Below are positions 1 to 11,709 of a stretch of 64,000 bases of DNA, piece by piece (the stretch's first letter is position 1; each line of letters opens with the position of its first letter). Both the position numbers and the translations under genes were made by a program. Source of the DNA: Siderastrea radians (lineage: Eukaryota; Cnidaria; Anthozoa; Scleractinia; Rhizangiidae); NCBI GenBank assembly GCA_964017195.1, contig OZ024898.1, forward strand, positions 1,064,501 through 1,128,500. The letters are read 5' to 3'. Under the pieces are notes generated by a model. The model worked only from the letters and a program-made list of their open reading frames with translations. It was not told the DNA's origin and ran no database searches.

Positions 1-90
1 TCTTTAAGGAAAAGACTCCATCCATTGTGCACACTTGTGATATTATAAAACAAGATTCTATCCATTGTACGCACTTGTGATATTTTAAGA
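1..90. repeat. Two-copy tandem repeat, unit about 43 bp
   Basis: A block containing CCATTGTGCACACTTGTGATA recurs with few differences about 43 bp downstream. No gene is visible in 1-545. Related short motifs (GCGTCGCTCG plus a CGGC core) recur near 107 and 291, so this is probably decayed repeat sequence. Confidence 0.6.
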
Positions 91-545
91 CAATAAGACT
101 GATTAGCGTCGCTCGTGCGGCATAAAGCAAAGGAGGTGCGATTTTTTTTACAGGACTGAGACATACTTAGACACTCTCGTTGCGCCCATAAAGTTCCCTT
201 TAAATTTTTTTTCCTGCCATTCAAACAGCTTGGTTTGAATTCTAGACAGAATTAAGACTCCAGAAAATTACACTAGTCTTGTGTCTCAGCGTCGCTCGCG
301 CGGCTTTTAGTAAAAGAGGTGAGACTTTTGGCATTTATATAATTCAAAAGCACATTGTTTAATGATGTCAATGATGGGTATCAAGTCCTTCAATTAACAA
401 AGGATAGTAAACATTAGCATTCAATCAAATGGCTGCGATTTCGATCCATCAGAGAAGGGAATGACAGTATAAAAAGGCCAGCATTTTATTCTCCCGCCAC
501 CCGTTCATTAGAACATTAACTCGATCAACAACGTTTATTAACACT

Positions 546-800
546 ATGGAAGAATTATACTGTATCGCTTGTTCAGAAGTCGTAACCACGCGCCAAGAAG
601 CACTACTGTGCGACGGATGTGAAAGGTGGTAACACCGACGTTGCAACACTGGTATTGCGCGCGACGCCTACAGGAAAGCAGTTAGGGGTGGTCTGGAGAT
701 TGCCTGGACATGTCTTTACTGCAAAGCCGCGGAAGGCAGTCCGTTACACATTATTCCGTTACCAATTGCTGCGAGCACGATGGTCGATATAGGTATGCTT
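546..800 (+). pseudogene. Broken PHD-like zinc-finger fragment, probably transposon-derived
   Basis: Translation from the ATG at 546 begins MEELYCIACSEVV, with the C-x2-C spacing of a PHD-like finger, then LLCDGCERW followed by an in-frame TAA (630-632). Beyond the stop the same frame continues HRRCNTGI and WTCLYC, completing a Cys/His zinc-finger pattern of about 60 residues. The frame runs to a possible GT donor at 795. No further domain can be joined to it here. Such N-terminal fingers occur on transposon-related proteins in cnidarian genomes, so a dead mobile-element protein is my inference. It could instead be a relic of a chromatin-reader gene. The stop codon argues against a working product. 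Confidence 0.5.
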
Positions 801-1360
801 TTATGTTTTATACACTCTTTTTTTTTTTCTTATAAGAAACGTAACTAAGAACATGCTGTTGTTCGGAAATACTTTCTACAAACCTTGTAAGAAACAGTTG
901 ACTAAAAGTTATTTTACGTACTACATGTGTGCGCGTAACTAAGAACGTTTCAGGCTCAAACCATGGAAAAAAAGAACATGAAAGGGGCATAGTCACGAGC
1001 CACCAATGAAAACCACAGATTTGATGTTTCTAAACGCCATATTTCAGTTTCAATGTTCTCATTCACTTAATGTTATATCCAAGCTTGCTCTGTTAAGACA
1101 AAAAATTTTAACAAAAACCGAAAATAAGCTGACGAGATGAGTTTATTCACTTATCCCAAACTTCAGTATCACTGGGTGTGTTCTGGGAAGGGGAGAGAGG
1201 AGAAGGCAGATCGTGAGGCTTCTTTATATTCCGACAAATAGAGGCCGGGGAGAGAAGAAACAAGGGTTGAGGGAGAGAGAGAAGGAGGTGGGGTGGGGGG
1301 GGGGGGGGAGGTTACCTTGCTGTGATCTATACAACATGAGGGCCATTCTCGTCCCCAGAG

Positions 1361-1544
1361 GCCGCAATCCTTTTGGTCAGCACCAAGGATCGAGACCTCT
1401 GGCCGGCGCCAAGAATCACGGACTCATTGTCAAATCTGGCAAATCTGATTGGCTGAAAATCCAAAGCAAGTATTCTGCGCATGTTCAAAAAATCGGCTCC
1501 GGCGAGAGGTCTCGATCCTTAGTGCTGACCAAAAGGATTGCAGG
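1361..1544. repeat. Foldback (hairpin) element with ~50 bp arms
   Basis: The arm at 1361-1410 (GCCGCAATCCTTTTGGTCAG at its outer end) is the near-perfect reverse complement of 1495-1544, around an 84-bp loop. The open frames covering 1213-1733 on both strands are by-products of this structure. Confidence 0.75.
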
Positions 1545-2070
1545 GCCGTCTGGCGTGAAGTGTGGGGTAACATCACTGGTAGGGTGACGTCGACAGTTGC
1601 GTGCGCTGTGGTAAGGCCGTGGGGAAACGCTGGAGATGCAGAGCGCCAGTTCCTTTGTATTGTTATACGGTCAGATAATAGAAAGGGTACTGTAGCAGGC
1701 AGTTTTTTCTTACGCAAAAAAAAACACATCTAAATTTCCTGTATCACTGGCTTACTCAATGCTCACTTTTTCCCTACACCTATAGGAATAACCAAGCACC
1801 CCCAAATGGCCAAACAGTCTCTTGGTCTCCTTGAGCGAACAACTAAATCTAGTCGAAAGCGTGAGGGATTACTTTATGATGATAAATAATGAATAAACTA
1901 ACAGACAATAACGAATTCCACCTTTTCTCGGAAACCTCGTGAAAAATTCACGGAAATGACCTCTGTAAGTGACCTTTCATTGTTGTTTGATTAGCATACT
2001 TAGCAAGGCTTTTCTGGGTTGCTCAAACGACGAGCTTGTAGTTTTTTGCTTTAGACATTTAAGGCAGAAA
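1545..2070. other. Upstream region of the DSTYK-like gene
   Basis: No convincing coding exon. A pyrimidine-rich tract ending in TTTAG at 2054 resembles a splice acceptor 16 bp before the chosen ATG, so an upstream 5' UTR or short N-terminal exon may lie in this stretch or further left. Confidence 0.4.
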
Positions 2071-5000
2071 ATGCAGCGGAAATTAAAACAAACAGTCGAG
2101 GAGTTCAGACTGTATTCCGAACAGGCCTCGTCGTTGTTTGACGAGACCGTTCAGTGCCTAGAAGAAATGAAAACCCAGGGTAAACTAAGCGAAGACGCCA
2201 TTGCAGTCATGTTTTCTTCGACCAGCATGGAAGACATCCAACGCGCCATGAACAAAAGGCCTGCAGTAGTTTTTATTGGCAATCGAAATTGCGGTAAGAG
2301 CGCCGTTCTGAACGAGCTTCTGGGCGGATCGTACCTCCCTGTACACGAAACACCGTGTACGTCTCGTATAGTCAAGATCAGCTACTCGCCGAATCAAAAC
2401 ACAGTTCGTGTTGTGGACAGAGCAGGGCAAGAAGTCATTCCTTTGACCACGTTTAACAGGAAAGTCCCTAAAGATTATGTAGTGGCGTGCGATGAGGGGA
2501 GAGACCAGATAGAACAACTCAGGTGGAGTGTGGAAGTCACATTAAATCATCCCTTCCTGAAAAGCGGAATTGAATTAATTGACTCCCCGGGCAGAAATGA
2601 AAATGACGCACTTGATGATGTGGTGGACAGTTTCTTTGAAAAGGGAACAACTCCGCTTGTAGTGTATATCATTGATGGAAACGAGCAGCTAAGACCATCG
2701 GTAGGTACTACTATATCAACTGCTTTGTTGAAAATTATTCGTCGACATTTGACAAGTTGACTGGTTATGCAGCCTGCCTAGGTCACGCAATCAACTGCAG
2801 ATGGTTCTTGCCAATTTTCTCATGAGCCTAATTTTGAGCTAGAACATTATCGTTGACAGTGTTCCGTGGTACAAAAATTACACAGATCCAAACTGTACTG
2901 ATATAGTGGGGATAAATTTTTGCGAAGTCTGGTTTTAATATAGTATATATGTAATCAAACTTCTTAACCCCCAAAGGCCGGCACTCTCTTTTCAGCGGGC
3001 AGCTGTCAGAATAGGGGAAATATCCAGAAATACACGCGATATTAGACAAAAAGGAAAAACGGTCAGAGTACAGTTACCCAGCTAAAGGCGCTGAAAGGAA
3101 ACAGTCTGAAAAATAAGTAAATAGGTATTGTCTTGTACACCAATTGTTGCCGTAACTAATGTGCATTTCCATACATTTCCCAAGGTTGGCCAAGTGTAAA
3201 TTAAAGCAACTGTAATTACACTGTCTACATGTACCACATCTATATCTTTTTTTGATCTTTCGCTTTTCACTGTACCTGCTATCCGGAGGACAAATTTAGG
3301 ACAACTACTGTATAGCGTATTCTTACGAGCGAGATGTATGGCAGCGTCATAAAGAAGGCCATGTCCATGACATTGAATGTCAAACCATGTCTACAGTTGG
3401 CCAATGTACCTTTTCCTTTACAAAAAAGCCATAGAAATAGAGCTTGTCCACGCTTCTTTTTGACCTAAACACCTCACAACTGATGACGCAATTACGTATC
3501 TATGCAGCTTTAAGCCTAAAACAGCGCGACCAAACCTTTTATTGAGTATCCCTGAGTGGTTTCGCACGTTTTTATTTTTTGTAGGATCGCGACACAATCC
3601 GCTTCCTTCAGGATAAATACCCACAGTTGTCATTTATGTTCGTTTGCAACAAGGTAGACACGTCTGCCGGGGCTGAAACGTTCGACGCTCGAAGCTCTGA
3701 CGATCTCGATTCCGATGACGAAGACACTTCCACCGCAAAATCCGATAAACAGAGAACTGTCTTCTACCAGTTACAGAACCATGGACTCATCGAGGAAATT
3801 GATTCATTTGACACCTGTTCCTGTTTCTATGGAATATCAGCCACGAACGCCCGAGAAGACAGAAGGAAAAATAGGACCAGCAAAGCAACCGAGGCCTTTG
3901 GCAGATTTGAAGAGGGCCTGTTGGCTATTCTAGACGAAACCGTCAAACGTCAGGCCAAACAAGCGGTTAGCAAGCTGATACTCTTGCAGATGAGCATTGT
4001 TCAGGCCATGGGAAGAACAAGACAGGACTTATCCCACGGTCGACTGTTTGGAAGTTCACTGGAGTTTGATACAGCTAAAAGCATCGGTAATTCGATACAT
4101 GAAACGTTGATCTCAGCCATCGCAAGCGAGAAGAAAATAGGAATGTTGGTGAATTGCAACCTCCTAAATCTGGAGGAAAAATTCATGTCAATCGCAGAAC
4201 ACTATCAATTTCATTCTACAGGGCGATCCAAAGGACTTGGGGTGGAAGCGCATACATATTACATGCTTCTGCTGAAAGGGAATAAGTCCAAAGAGCAACT
4301 TACGTACAACCCAATAAAAGAAGACGCCGCCTTCCTTTGTTTCTTGGTGGGTATGAAAGGAGAAATAATGGACATGACCTTTAATGTTCTCAAACGTGTC
4401 GTCGAAGAGTTCTTGAAGAGTTCTTCAACGGACCACGTTGAGATTCATTCAGTACGGATTACAAATCCAGTTCTTGGATATGCCTTTGAGGTAGCTTATG
4501 GATCTGGCCTTCCCAAACGACAGAGTTCTGACACCACATCCTTGCCAGAAACGGGTGTAGACCTGTTGAATCTCTTGAAGACCATAATGAGCAAAGCACT
4601 GAGACAGGTCCTAACAAAGCTACTGATGGACGGATTACTTCACGCGATGGAATGCAAATCTTCCATTCCCAGTTTCAATTTCGCAGACAAGCAAAACAGA
4701 AGAAAAATCATGGAGTTAGTTTTTTCCAAATTCAACCATGATGTGATCACTGAGACACTATGCGTTGCCTGTACGAAATGCCTTCAAGCAGTACACAATG
4801 CCTTTTTTAAGATCATTGATGACCTCAGTCGCGTAAACGACTTGGTGTCAACTAACAGGTCACAACAGCTGCAGGAAATGGCCGCCCTGTATGTCCCCAC
4901 AGTGAAGCATCTCGTTGTTAGAGGCCTTGCTCTACAGTTCCTGCTGACCAAAGGACCTCTGATACTGGGCCCAGTACTGAAATCCACAAAGCACGGAAAG

Positions 5001-8000
5001 ATTTATGACTGCACTGGTTGGGCGAACGAAGGGTACAGAGGAGCATGCGTCGTGAAGGTCATCGAAGAGGAGAAGGTGGATGCCGAAGTTTGGGCGCAGA
5101 CCTCTGTGGACCTGTTCTATGCCATGTGAGTAATTAAGAGCTATTTCTTTTTAACATTCCTCCTCCTTCTCCTCCTCTTCTCCTTCCTCCTCTCCTGCTC
5201 TTCCCACTCCTCCTGTTCCCCATGCTCCTTCTCCTCTTGTTCCTTCTCCTCGTGCTTGGGCTCCTGCTCCTTCTCCTCTTGTTCCTTCTCCTCGTGCTTG
5301 GGCTCCTGCTCCTTCTCCTCTTGTTCCTTGTCCTCCTGCTTAGGCTCCTGCTCCTTCTCCTCTTGTTCCTTGTCCTCCTGCTTGGGCTCCTGCTCCTTCT
5401 CCTCTTGTTCCTTCTCTTCGTGCTTGGGCTCCTGCTCCTTCTCCTCTTGTTCCTTCTCCTCGTGCTTAGGCTCCTGCTCCTTCTCCTCTTGTTCCTTCTC
5501 CTCCTGCTTAGGCTCCTGCTCCTTCTCCTCTTGTTCCTTCTCCTCGTGCTTGGGCTCCTGCTCCTTCTCCTCTTGTTCCTTCTCCTCCTGCTTGGGCTCC
5601 TGCTCCTTCTCCTACTGTTCGTCTTAACCCCCCTCCTCCCCATGGTCCTTCTCTTCTTGCTCTTCCTCCTTCTCCTCTTCCTTGTGCTATTTCACCTATT
5701 GTTCTTGCTCTTCACACTCCTCCTCCTCCTTTTCCTTCCCTTCCTCCTTATACTCTTCTTTCTTCTCATGCACCACCTCCTCCACTTTTTCCTCTTCTTC
5801 CTCATTCTCCACTTCCCCTTCCTCCTCCTTCATGGTCATGGGCTCGATTTCCGTCAGACACACAGATTTTCTTCCCACGTACTCTAGTGACACACTGAGT
5901 ATTACATCTCACTCCCATCCTCATTCTCATTTTCATTGCCATCGTTCTTTCTTTTTTAAGTCCATATCCGAAGACGAAAAACACAACCGTTTATTCTGTT
6001 TACACCCCAATACAGGGAAATCCAAGCTAGGGTTGGAAAAGCCCATTGCAACCTACTTTATGTGCACGGTTGGCTAATTCCTGAGCCTGGAGTTATTCAC
6101 GTATTGATGGAAAAGGCGGATTCAGACCTGACCACCGCCCTTCAAGGAGGTCTTCATCTGAAGACACGAATGAAGATAGCATTGGGCGTGGCCAGTGGAT
6201 TGAAGGCAGTTCACAGTGTGCAGATCATCCATCAAGATATTAAAGCAGATTCCATATTGGTAAGCTAAGGCGCTGTTCCTAAACGTGAGCTTTAGATCGC
6301 AGCATAAGTGCGACTTTTGAAATTCAAATCAGTCAGAATCCCAGGATCCTCCATTCTTGTTTCTGCCCAGTAGAGTAGAATGCTTTAGGAACGAGGTTGG
6401 TGTGACACACGATAATCTTAAGGCTGCGCCCTAGCTATAGGTTTGGGAAGTTGTGCTCATTTTCGCGTGCTTGTATTCTAGTTGTACTTCACTGCACACT
6501 GATATTTTCTTAGGGGAACGCCTGCTAGTTCCCATTCGAAGAAAGAGACAAATCCCAATTAACAATTTTCAAAGATCGTTTTGAATTGTACAACAGAGAA
6601 GAGTTGTATCATCACCTGCCCCTTTGTCCTCACTCGCTTGCACCTGCTAAGGACTAGTGGACGAAAGAAAGCTTAATTTTTCCAGCTGCGCCCCTGGCGA
6701 AGCTGTTATAACACTTTAATGCCCTTCAGGTTATTTGTGGGAGCAGATAAAGCCGTGATCGGAAACTAACCGATCTACTCGATCTCGATCTCTACAAATC
6801 TATCACAGTTTTCTATTTAAGGTAGCTCCCTAGAGCTTCTACAAAAGTGACTATACGAACTGGCAAGAGTTACAAAAGAAACCCTAGTTCTGTTGTCTTA
6901 CAATCTTTGTTCCTGAGATTTGCCAGTAAGGTAACCAACATAATTACCCTTATTTTTCAGTTTTTTCTTCTTAGGCATAGGTCGTTGTCATGGCAGCAAA
7001 ACGTCTAAAGAATGACAGATATTTTTCATTAATTAATCTTTATTCTTTAATATTTTGATTTTCTCTCTGTGAAATTGTTTTAAACTTTCCCATCTTGTGC
7101 AAATGATTTTTACTAACATTTTGCAGGGGAAAAAATATGGGGTCGTTCAGACGGTTTCACCGTTATCACGTGATTTCTTATTTTCAACCACTAAATTGAA
7201 TTGCTTTGACAGAATTTCTCCAAAAAATAGTATGTGGAAGGTAGCGTTAGTATCTCAAAATGTGAAAAATTTAAAAAAAATTCACCGAAGGAAACGCGAG
7301 AAAATTCACTGTTAACTTTGCTTTTTTTGGCTATGCTGACGTCATAAAATGTCAGGGAAATCTTACAATTTCAAGTGAGCACGCACAGATTACTACAGCT
7401 CACATCATCAGCGAGCGCGCGGACATAAAAACTATAGGGAGCTACCTTAAACAATAGAGTTCTTCTGTCGAAGGCACTATTGTGTGATAGGTTGCCCGAG
7501 GAAATTTGATGTTCACAACAAGTATGAACATCAATTTTCCGAGCTAACCTATCGCACATAGGGGCTGAGACAGAGGGACTCTACTTTTTATTGTACAACG
7601 CTAAATTTTGAGCGAAAATTGCCAAAAACGGGCACTGTGCACCGATAAGCGCCCGCTGAGCAACCATGTTTCCAGAACTTTTTCCCGCTGAGGGGAGACA
7701 CTATCGCTTTACGTGATCGATTTCGACCAATGGGAGCACGCCAAAAATTAGCGTTGTACTATAAGACCGGAGAGTGACCGTAAGTTAAAAAGGAAAAGTC
7801 CAGGCGACTGTACGCTTATCGAGAATAAGGGAATATCGAATTGTAAGAAAATTTGCGAATAGTAAACAACGTCAAAGCCAATAAGATTGAGGACTTGTAA
7901 ACTGGTCGACAAAATTCTACCAATAAGTTTCACTATTTGATGTTTCTTTCAACAGTTAACGAGAGATGGTACAGCTAAGATTAACATGGCTAGACCAGAA

Positions 8001-8351
8001 AAGCCATTCGAGCGAACGCGCCAAGGAACGCCTTTTCATATCTCTTTGGAGATGCACAGAAATTACGCAAAAGGCCAGGGAAGCGATTGCTCTTACGATA
8101 TCTATGCCTTTGGAGTCTTACTGTGGGTGCTATGCGAAGGATCTGGGACCCGTCGTCCCCAAGCCTACGAGAGATACAGCACTATCGCGGCCATGAAGCT
8201 GGCAGTTGAAAGAGAAATATATCCTGAACGTCCAGAGGACGCGACTGATGCTTGCTGGGAATTGATGACGAAGTGCTGGCGCCAGCGGTGCGTTTTAACA
8301 GCGGATGATGTGTTGAAGGACATGGAAGAAATTTTCCATGGCATTCAATGA
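2071..8351 (+). CDS. DSTYK: DSTYK-like protein: dynamin-type GTPase domain plus degenerate kinase domain
   Basis: Exons 2071-2700, 3585-5125, 6016-6259 and 7956-8351 join in phase through GT-AG introns to give 936 codons; human DSTYK has about 930. Order: N-terminal helical region; G domain with P-loop GNRNCGKS (residues 70-77), G3 DSPG and G4 NKVD at the start of exon 2; a long helical middle; C-terminal kinase-like domain. The kinase keeps the VAIK lysine (CVVKVI) but the glycine loop reads KSTKHG, HRD is HQD, the catalytic-loop Asn is Ser, the DFG position reads NMA and APE reads SLE, so it is probably a pseudokinase. DSTYK family proteins are cytoplasmic signalling/stress proteins. The start ATG is the first in frame after an acceptor-like tract; an upstream exon could extend the N-terminus. 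Family assignment is strong; orthology versus a lineage paralogue is not settled. Confidence 0.85.
5165..5611. repeat. CT-rich minisatellite, 42-bp unit, about nine copies
   Basis: Within the second DSTYK-like intron, a 42-bp unit centred on CTCCTGCTCCTTCTCCTC repeats about nine times from roughly 5250. It is open in several frames; the minus strand reads as an RS/RNKRRR repeat protein, which is an artefact of the repeat. The polypyrimidine stretch continues to about 5830. Confidence 0.9.
6821..7446. mobile_element. MITE-like element with TTAA flanks
   Basis: Ends GGTAGCTCCCTA... and ...TAGGGAGCTACC are inverted repeats, each flanked by TTAA (6817-6820, 7447-7450), as for piggyBac-type insertions. 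It lies in the last intron of the DSTYK-like gene and has no coding capacity. Confidence 0.65.
7483..7558. repeat. Short hairpin repeat
   Basis: TGTGATAGGTT...GATGTTCA is followed after a few bases by its imperfect reverse complement TGAACATC...AACCTATCGCACA. Intronic. Confidence 0.55.
7590..7761. mobile_element. Small MITE-like element
   Basis: TTGTACAACGCTAAATTTTG at the left is matched in reverse complement by CAAAAATTAGCGTTGTACTA at the right, about 170 bp overall, in the same intron. Confidence 0.45.
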
Positions 8352-9220
8352 ATCCATGTCGTGAGCTAAGCTATGTTTTCTTTGGTTTTTGGAAATTTGA
8401 TATACATTTTCTTTTTTACAAGATACAAATCGAATTTCTTGTTGGAACTCATGCAAGAAATACTCGATCTTTTCGAAGCGAGAAAAACTAAAGCCGCTCG
8501 ACGCGGTATATTGCGCTTGTGTGCTAGAGCGACGAACAATAATTTGTTTTCTAGGTTTCTGAGTAGATAAGACATCGTCTAAAAAAGGCTTCTTTAATTA
8601 TGGAGGTAAAGTCTCAGTTCTACCAGTAATGAGAGGTGCAGGGGGAAACGAAGAAAAGAAAGAGAGAAATGCCATGACAGAGATCCTAGCAGTATGCAGC
8701 TGGGACGCTTAACAAATACGAACCATTTCACGTTGTTGTTTTGCAGAGGAGGCAAAGAAATGCGCCAAAAAGTATAACCTGCGTACGTGCAGAGTTAATT
8801 AATCCTTTTGTTTTGCAACGTTGTTGCCACCGCTGCCGTCATGGTTACAGGGTCGGTCTAACTTAGACCACGGTTTAAGACAATGGACCGCCAATTTATT
8901 TTGTTATGGATAGCGGATTATTTTTTGTCAAAGGGAAAGAAAAAATGTAAGCTTCTAGAAACTTCACTCAGTTATTACTTATCAATCTTTATTTAGCCAA
9001 GTCATGTGCAATGTAAATGCTGCAAAGTTCTAGAATTGATTGATTCAGTAGTGTTTAAAATAGCAAAGTATGTAATGTACTAAAAAGGCACAAAAGAAAG
9101 TTCCAGTAATGCGCTTTACAAGTATAAATATTCGCTGTTAATAAGAGGGTCGTTCCTTTTGCTCGGCTGCGGCCGAGAGCCGCAGACCGCTAGGTATGTG
9201 ATGTTAAGTGATAAAGTGAT
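8352..9220. other. 3' flank or UTR of the DSTYK-like gene
   Basis: No supported coding exon. Small frames at 8366-8575 overlap on both strands and show no recognisable domain. The first clear AATAAA downstream is at 9595, so a long 3' UTR is possible but unproven. Confidence 0.35.
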
Positions 9221-9269
9221 GTGATTACAACAACAAAAGAAGAAGAAGAAAAAGCAGCAGCAGCAGCAG

Positions 9270-9300
<31 letters not shown>

Positions 9301-9392
9301 GATGATAATGATGATGATGATGATGATGATGACGATGACGATGATGATGATGATGACGATGATGATGATGATGATGATGATGACATCTGATG
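9221..9392. repeat. Compound trinucleotide microsatellite (GAA / GCA / GAT)
   Basis: Runs of AGA/GAA, a short GCA block and a long imperfect GAT block follow one another. Long frames here on either strand encode only homopolymer-like Met, Glu, His or Ser tracts. Confidence 0.9.
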
Positions 9393-9400
9393 AAGTTCAA

Positions 9401-10965
9401 CATCAAGCTCAGGCTCAAGGATCACGTCCAAGTCAAGCGTCAGTCAAGACCAAGGGAGCCAGTAAGCTTACTGAAAGAACTGAGTTAGAGATTGTTGCTG
9501 TTCTGTTGCCAATTATGTATAAATTTAATCTTAAGCTGAAGTAGTAATTGCATCGCCATTTTGTCATTCTTTAGATTTTTTTTTAGTTTCTGTAAATAAA
9601 TTTTTGTGTTGATGTAGTTGCTCGCATTACTTATTTTGTTGCGTGTCCTTTATTCGTACCTGGGATTTGCGTTCTTGTCATATTTCCGAACACCGTCGCG
9701 TCGGCACGTAACAATTTTTATCCACTTTTTAGGGACAGAACCCAGATATTAACTTCGGCTTTTAAAATTCGCCGATCTCAACATGGAACGTAAAATTTAG
9801 CGATGAAAAACGCTTTAATACAAGAAAACCGTAGACCTTGGTTAGGTATTACTCCTCCACCGGCTTTTGAATAACTGAGGCCACTAGACAATACATTACA
9901 ACGATAGATTGCAAACCTCCTGAAGAATGTAGTCTATTAGTGGACTTCACGACATTGGCAATGTTAAGGGGTAAGGGCAATGATTTTTCTGGAATCACTG
10001 GCTTTGATTCCCTGCTCATGCACGTCGTGACAGGAATCCTAACTTGAGTGTTCAGGCTAGTGTTGTCTGAAGCTACCGTATCTCTACGCACGCTTTGCGT
10101 GCCTATCTCTTACTAACCAATCAGGAGATAGCGTGAGACGAAATTGGTCACGTAAGCATGCACTATGTTGCTTAGCGACTGCTGTGACGTTATCAAAGTG
10201 CTAAACAGGGGCAAAGAATAACATCTAGAAGCCCAGCGTGATCACAACGTGAATACGTTGCTGTGAATAACTCGCGACATTGACCTTGTTTAGTTATCGC
10301 GTGATTTGGCTTATGTTGTACACACATGCAGTCAGACACGTTCGGTTTCTACTTCGGTGAACAATCTTCACATTGAGGCTGAAAAGCCTCCATTTCATGC
10401 CACTGTTGTTCACGACTATCGGTGCGTCATGGCATATTTGCCTAGGTGTATAAAAGCGAGAATCCTTAACAGAGTTACACTTTCCCTGCTACGGCGTCCC
10501 CTCGCGCGTTAATTATAACAATGTCCCACAAAATCCAGTTGTTGCCAAAGAATTAAGTTTCATATACTTCCTTTGAGTTCATATTCTGCAATATTCACGG
10601 GTGTTAATGACCTTAATTATTTCAAACCCCCAAACAAAGCAATTAGCATAATTAGTTTTGTACCAATAAACCTGACATGAGGCATTTATTCAGTAAAATG
10701 ATCCGGGGTAACAAAATAAAGAGCTTTGTTGACAGGTCTATTGTGCCTCGATCAAAATAAAACCGGCTGAACCGAGGAACGCGAATTCCGGCCATGTTTA
10801 TTTCGAGACGCCGGTGCAGGTCAAGTTAAAGCGCTCAAGACCATTCCCCTCCTCTTAAGCTCCTTGGTTTACTGAGAAATTGATCGTGGCGTTAGTTAAA
10901 TTAGGCACGGAGCTTGAGTCCCTTTTATGATGATTCATCATGCTGGGAAAACAAAATAGAATAGT
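9401..10965. other. Intergenic; no gene recognised
   Basis: AATAAA at 9595-9600 could end the DSTYK-like transcript. Small frames at 9849-10091 (-) and 10306-10512 (+) show no domain, no splice partner and no codon pattern I can defend. Confidence 0.35.
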
Positions 10966-11709
10966 ATGGAAATCAAGCAACAGTTACAAATCGATTTGGC
11001 GTCCAAGTCCTCTCTGACGAAATTTAGCACCGGCGTTTTTGCAATGGATGGTTTCAAGCGTTCTAAATCCCCGCTTGGTAGATGCCTCGAATCTCGGCAA
11101 TGGGGAAGCGAGACGGACCTTCATCAATCTTCTCTTCCACCGATTTCAAGCAACGAGAAAAAGAATTCAAACTTCAAGTGGATCCCTAACAACAGCGGGA
11201 AGCAACTGTTACCCAACAGACCACCAACCCCCAGCCCGGGGAGACAACAGGATTCAGTGTTTTCTTTCGGAAAAACGTCGAGAATATCACCATCAAACTC
11301 ATCTTCTCAAAGACTCTCCCTGAATCTAGACTTTATACGGCCGATTGTAGGTGGAACTGATTTTCGGCGACATAGTGCTAGTTTTGCCGATCATTCTCCC
11401 GAACTTGAATGGAGCCCACGAATTTGTGTTCGGAGCCTTCCGTCGAGTCCGAGAGTCCAACGTAGCCATCGGCTCCATCATCGTAATTTGCGAAGGTTGT
11501 CGAGCGATTCCGAACAGGGCGATGTAAAAGATGAACGAATCATAAACTGGATTCGTGATGTTTCTGAAAATAATCAAGCTCATACTTCTAGCTTTAATGA
11601 CGACGACGACGAAGACTTTCTGTTTGATTGTTCTTTGGACAAAAACGACGAAATGAGTTTTAATTGCGTTAATGGACTGCCAGTGATTCAAGAAGGGAGA
11701 AAAACGTAA
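10966..11709 (+). CDS. Hypothetical serine-rich, intrinsically disordered protein (247 aa)
   Basis: A single uninterrupted 248-codon frame beginning MEIKQQLQIDLASK, much longer than chance frames nearby. I do not recognise the family. The product is rich in Ser, Pro, Arg and Asn with repeated short SP-type sites (RSKSPLGR, PTPSPGR, SLPSSPR), which look like proline-directed or basophilic phosphorylation sites. A short hydrophobic-helical piece IINWIRDVSE is followed by an acid patch NDDDDEDFLFDC near residues 205-217. There is no signal peptide or membrane segment. An internal Met (MDGFKRSKS, about residue 27) is an alternative start. It could be a complete one-exon gene or the 3' exon of a larger one; no neighbour suggests a pathway. 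Confidence 0.6.
   Translation: MEIKQQLQIDLASKSSLTKFSTGVFAMDGFKRSKSPLGRCLESRQWGSETDLHQSSLPPISSNEKKNSNFKWIPNNSGKQLLPNRPPTPSPGRQQDSVFSFGKTSRISPSNSSSQRLSLNLDFIRPIVGGTDFRRHSASFADHSPELEWSPRICVRSLPSSPRVQRSHRLHHRNLRRLSSDSEQGDVKDERIINWIRDVSENNQAHTSSFNDDDDEDFLFDCSLDKNDEMSFNCVNGLPVIQEGRKT

Noticed and set aside
1213..1733. Protein-coding frames on both strands
   Set aside because: Explained by a G-rich run and a 50-bp-arm foldback repeat; no domain or splice signals.
5134..5643. Long minus-strand frame encoding RS/RNKRRR repeats resembling an SR splicing factor
   Set aside because: It is the reverse complement of a CT-rich 42-bp intronic minisatellite, has no non-repeat domain, and comparable frames exist in other phases.
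8373..8570. Small gene just after the DSTYK-like stop codon
   Set aside because: No domain, overlapped by an equally long frame on the other strand, and lies in likely 3' UTR.
9116..9544. His-, Ser- or Met-rich proteins
   Set aside because: Products of a GAA/GAT trinucleotide microsatellite.
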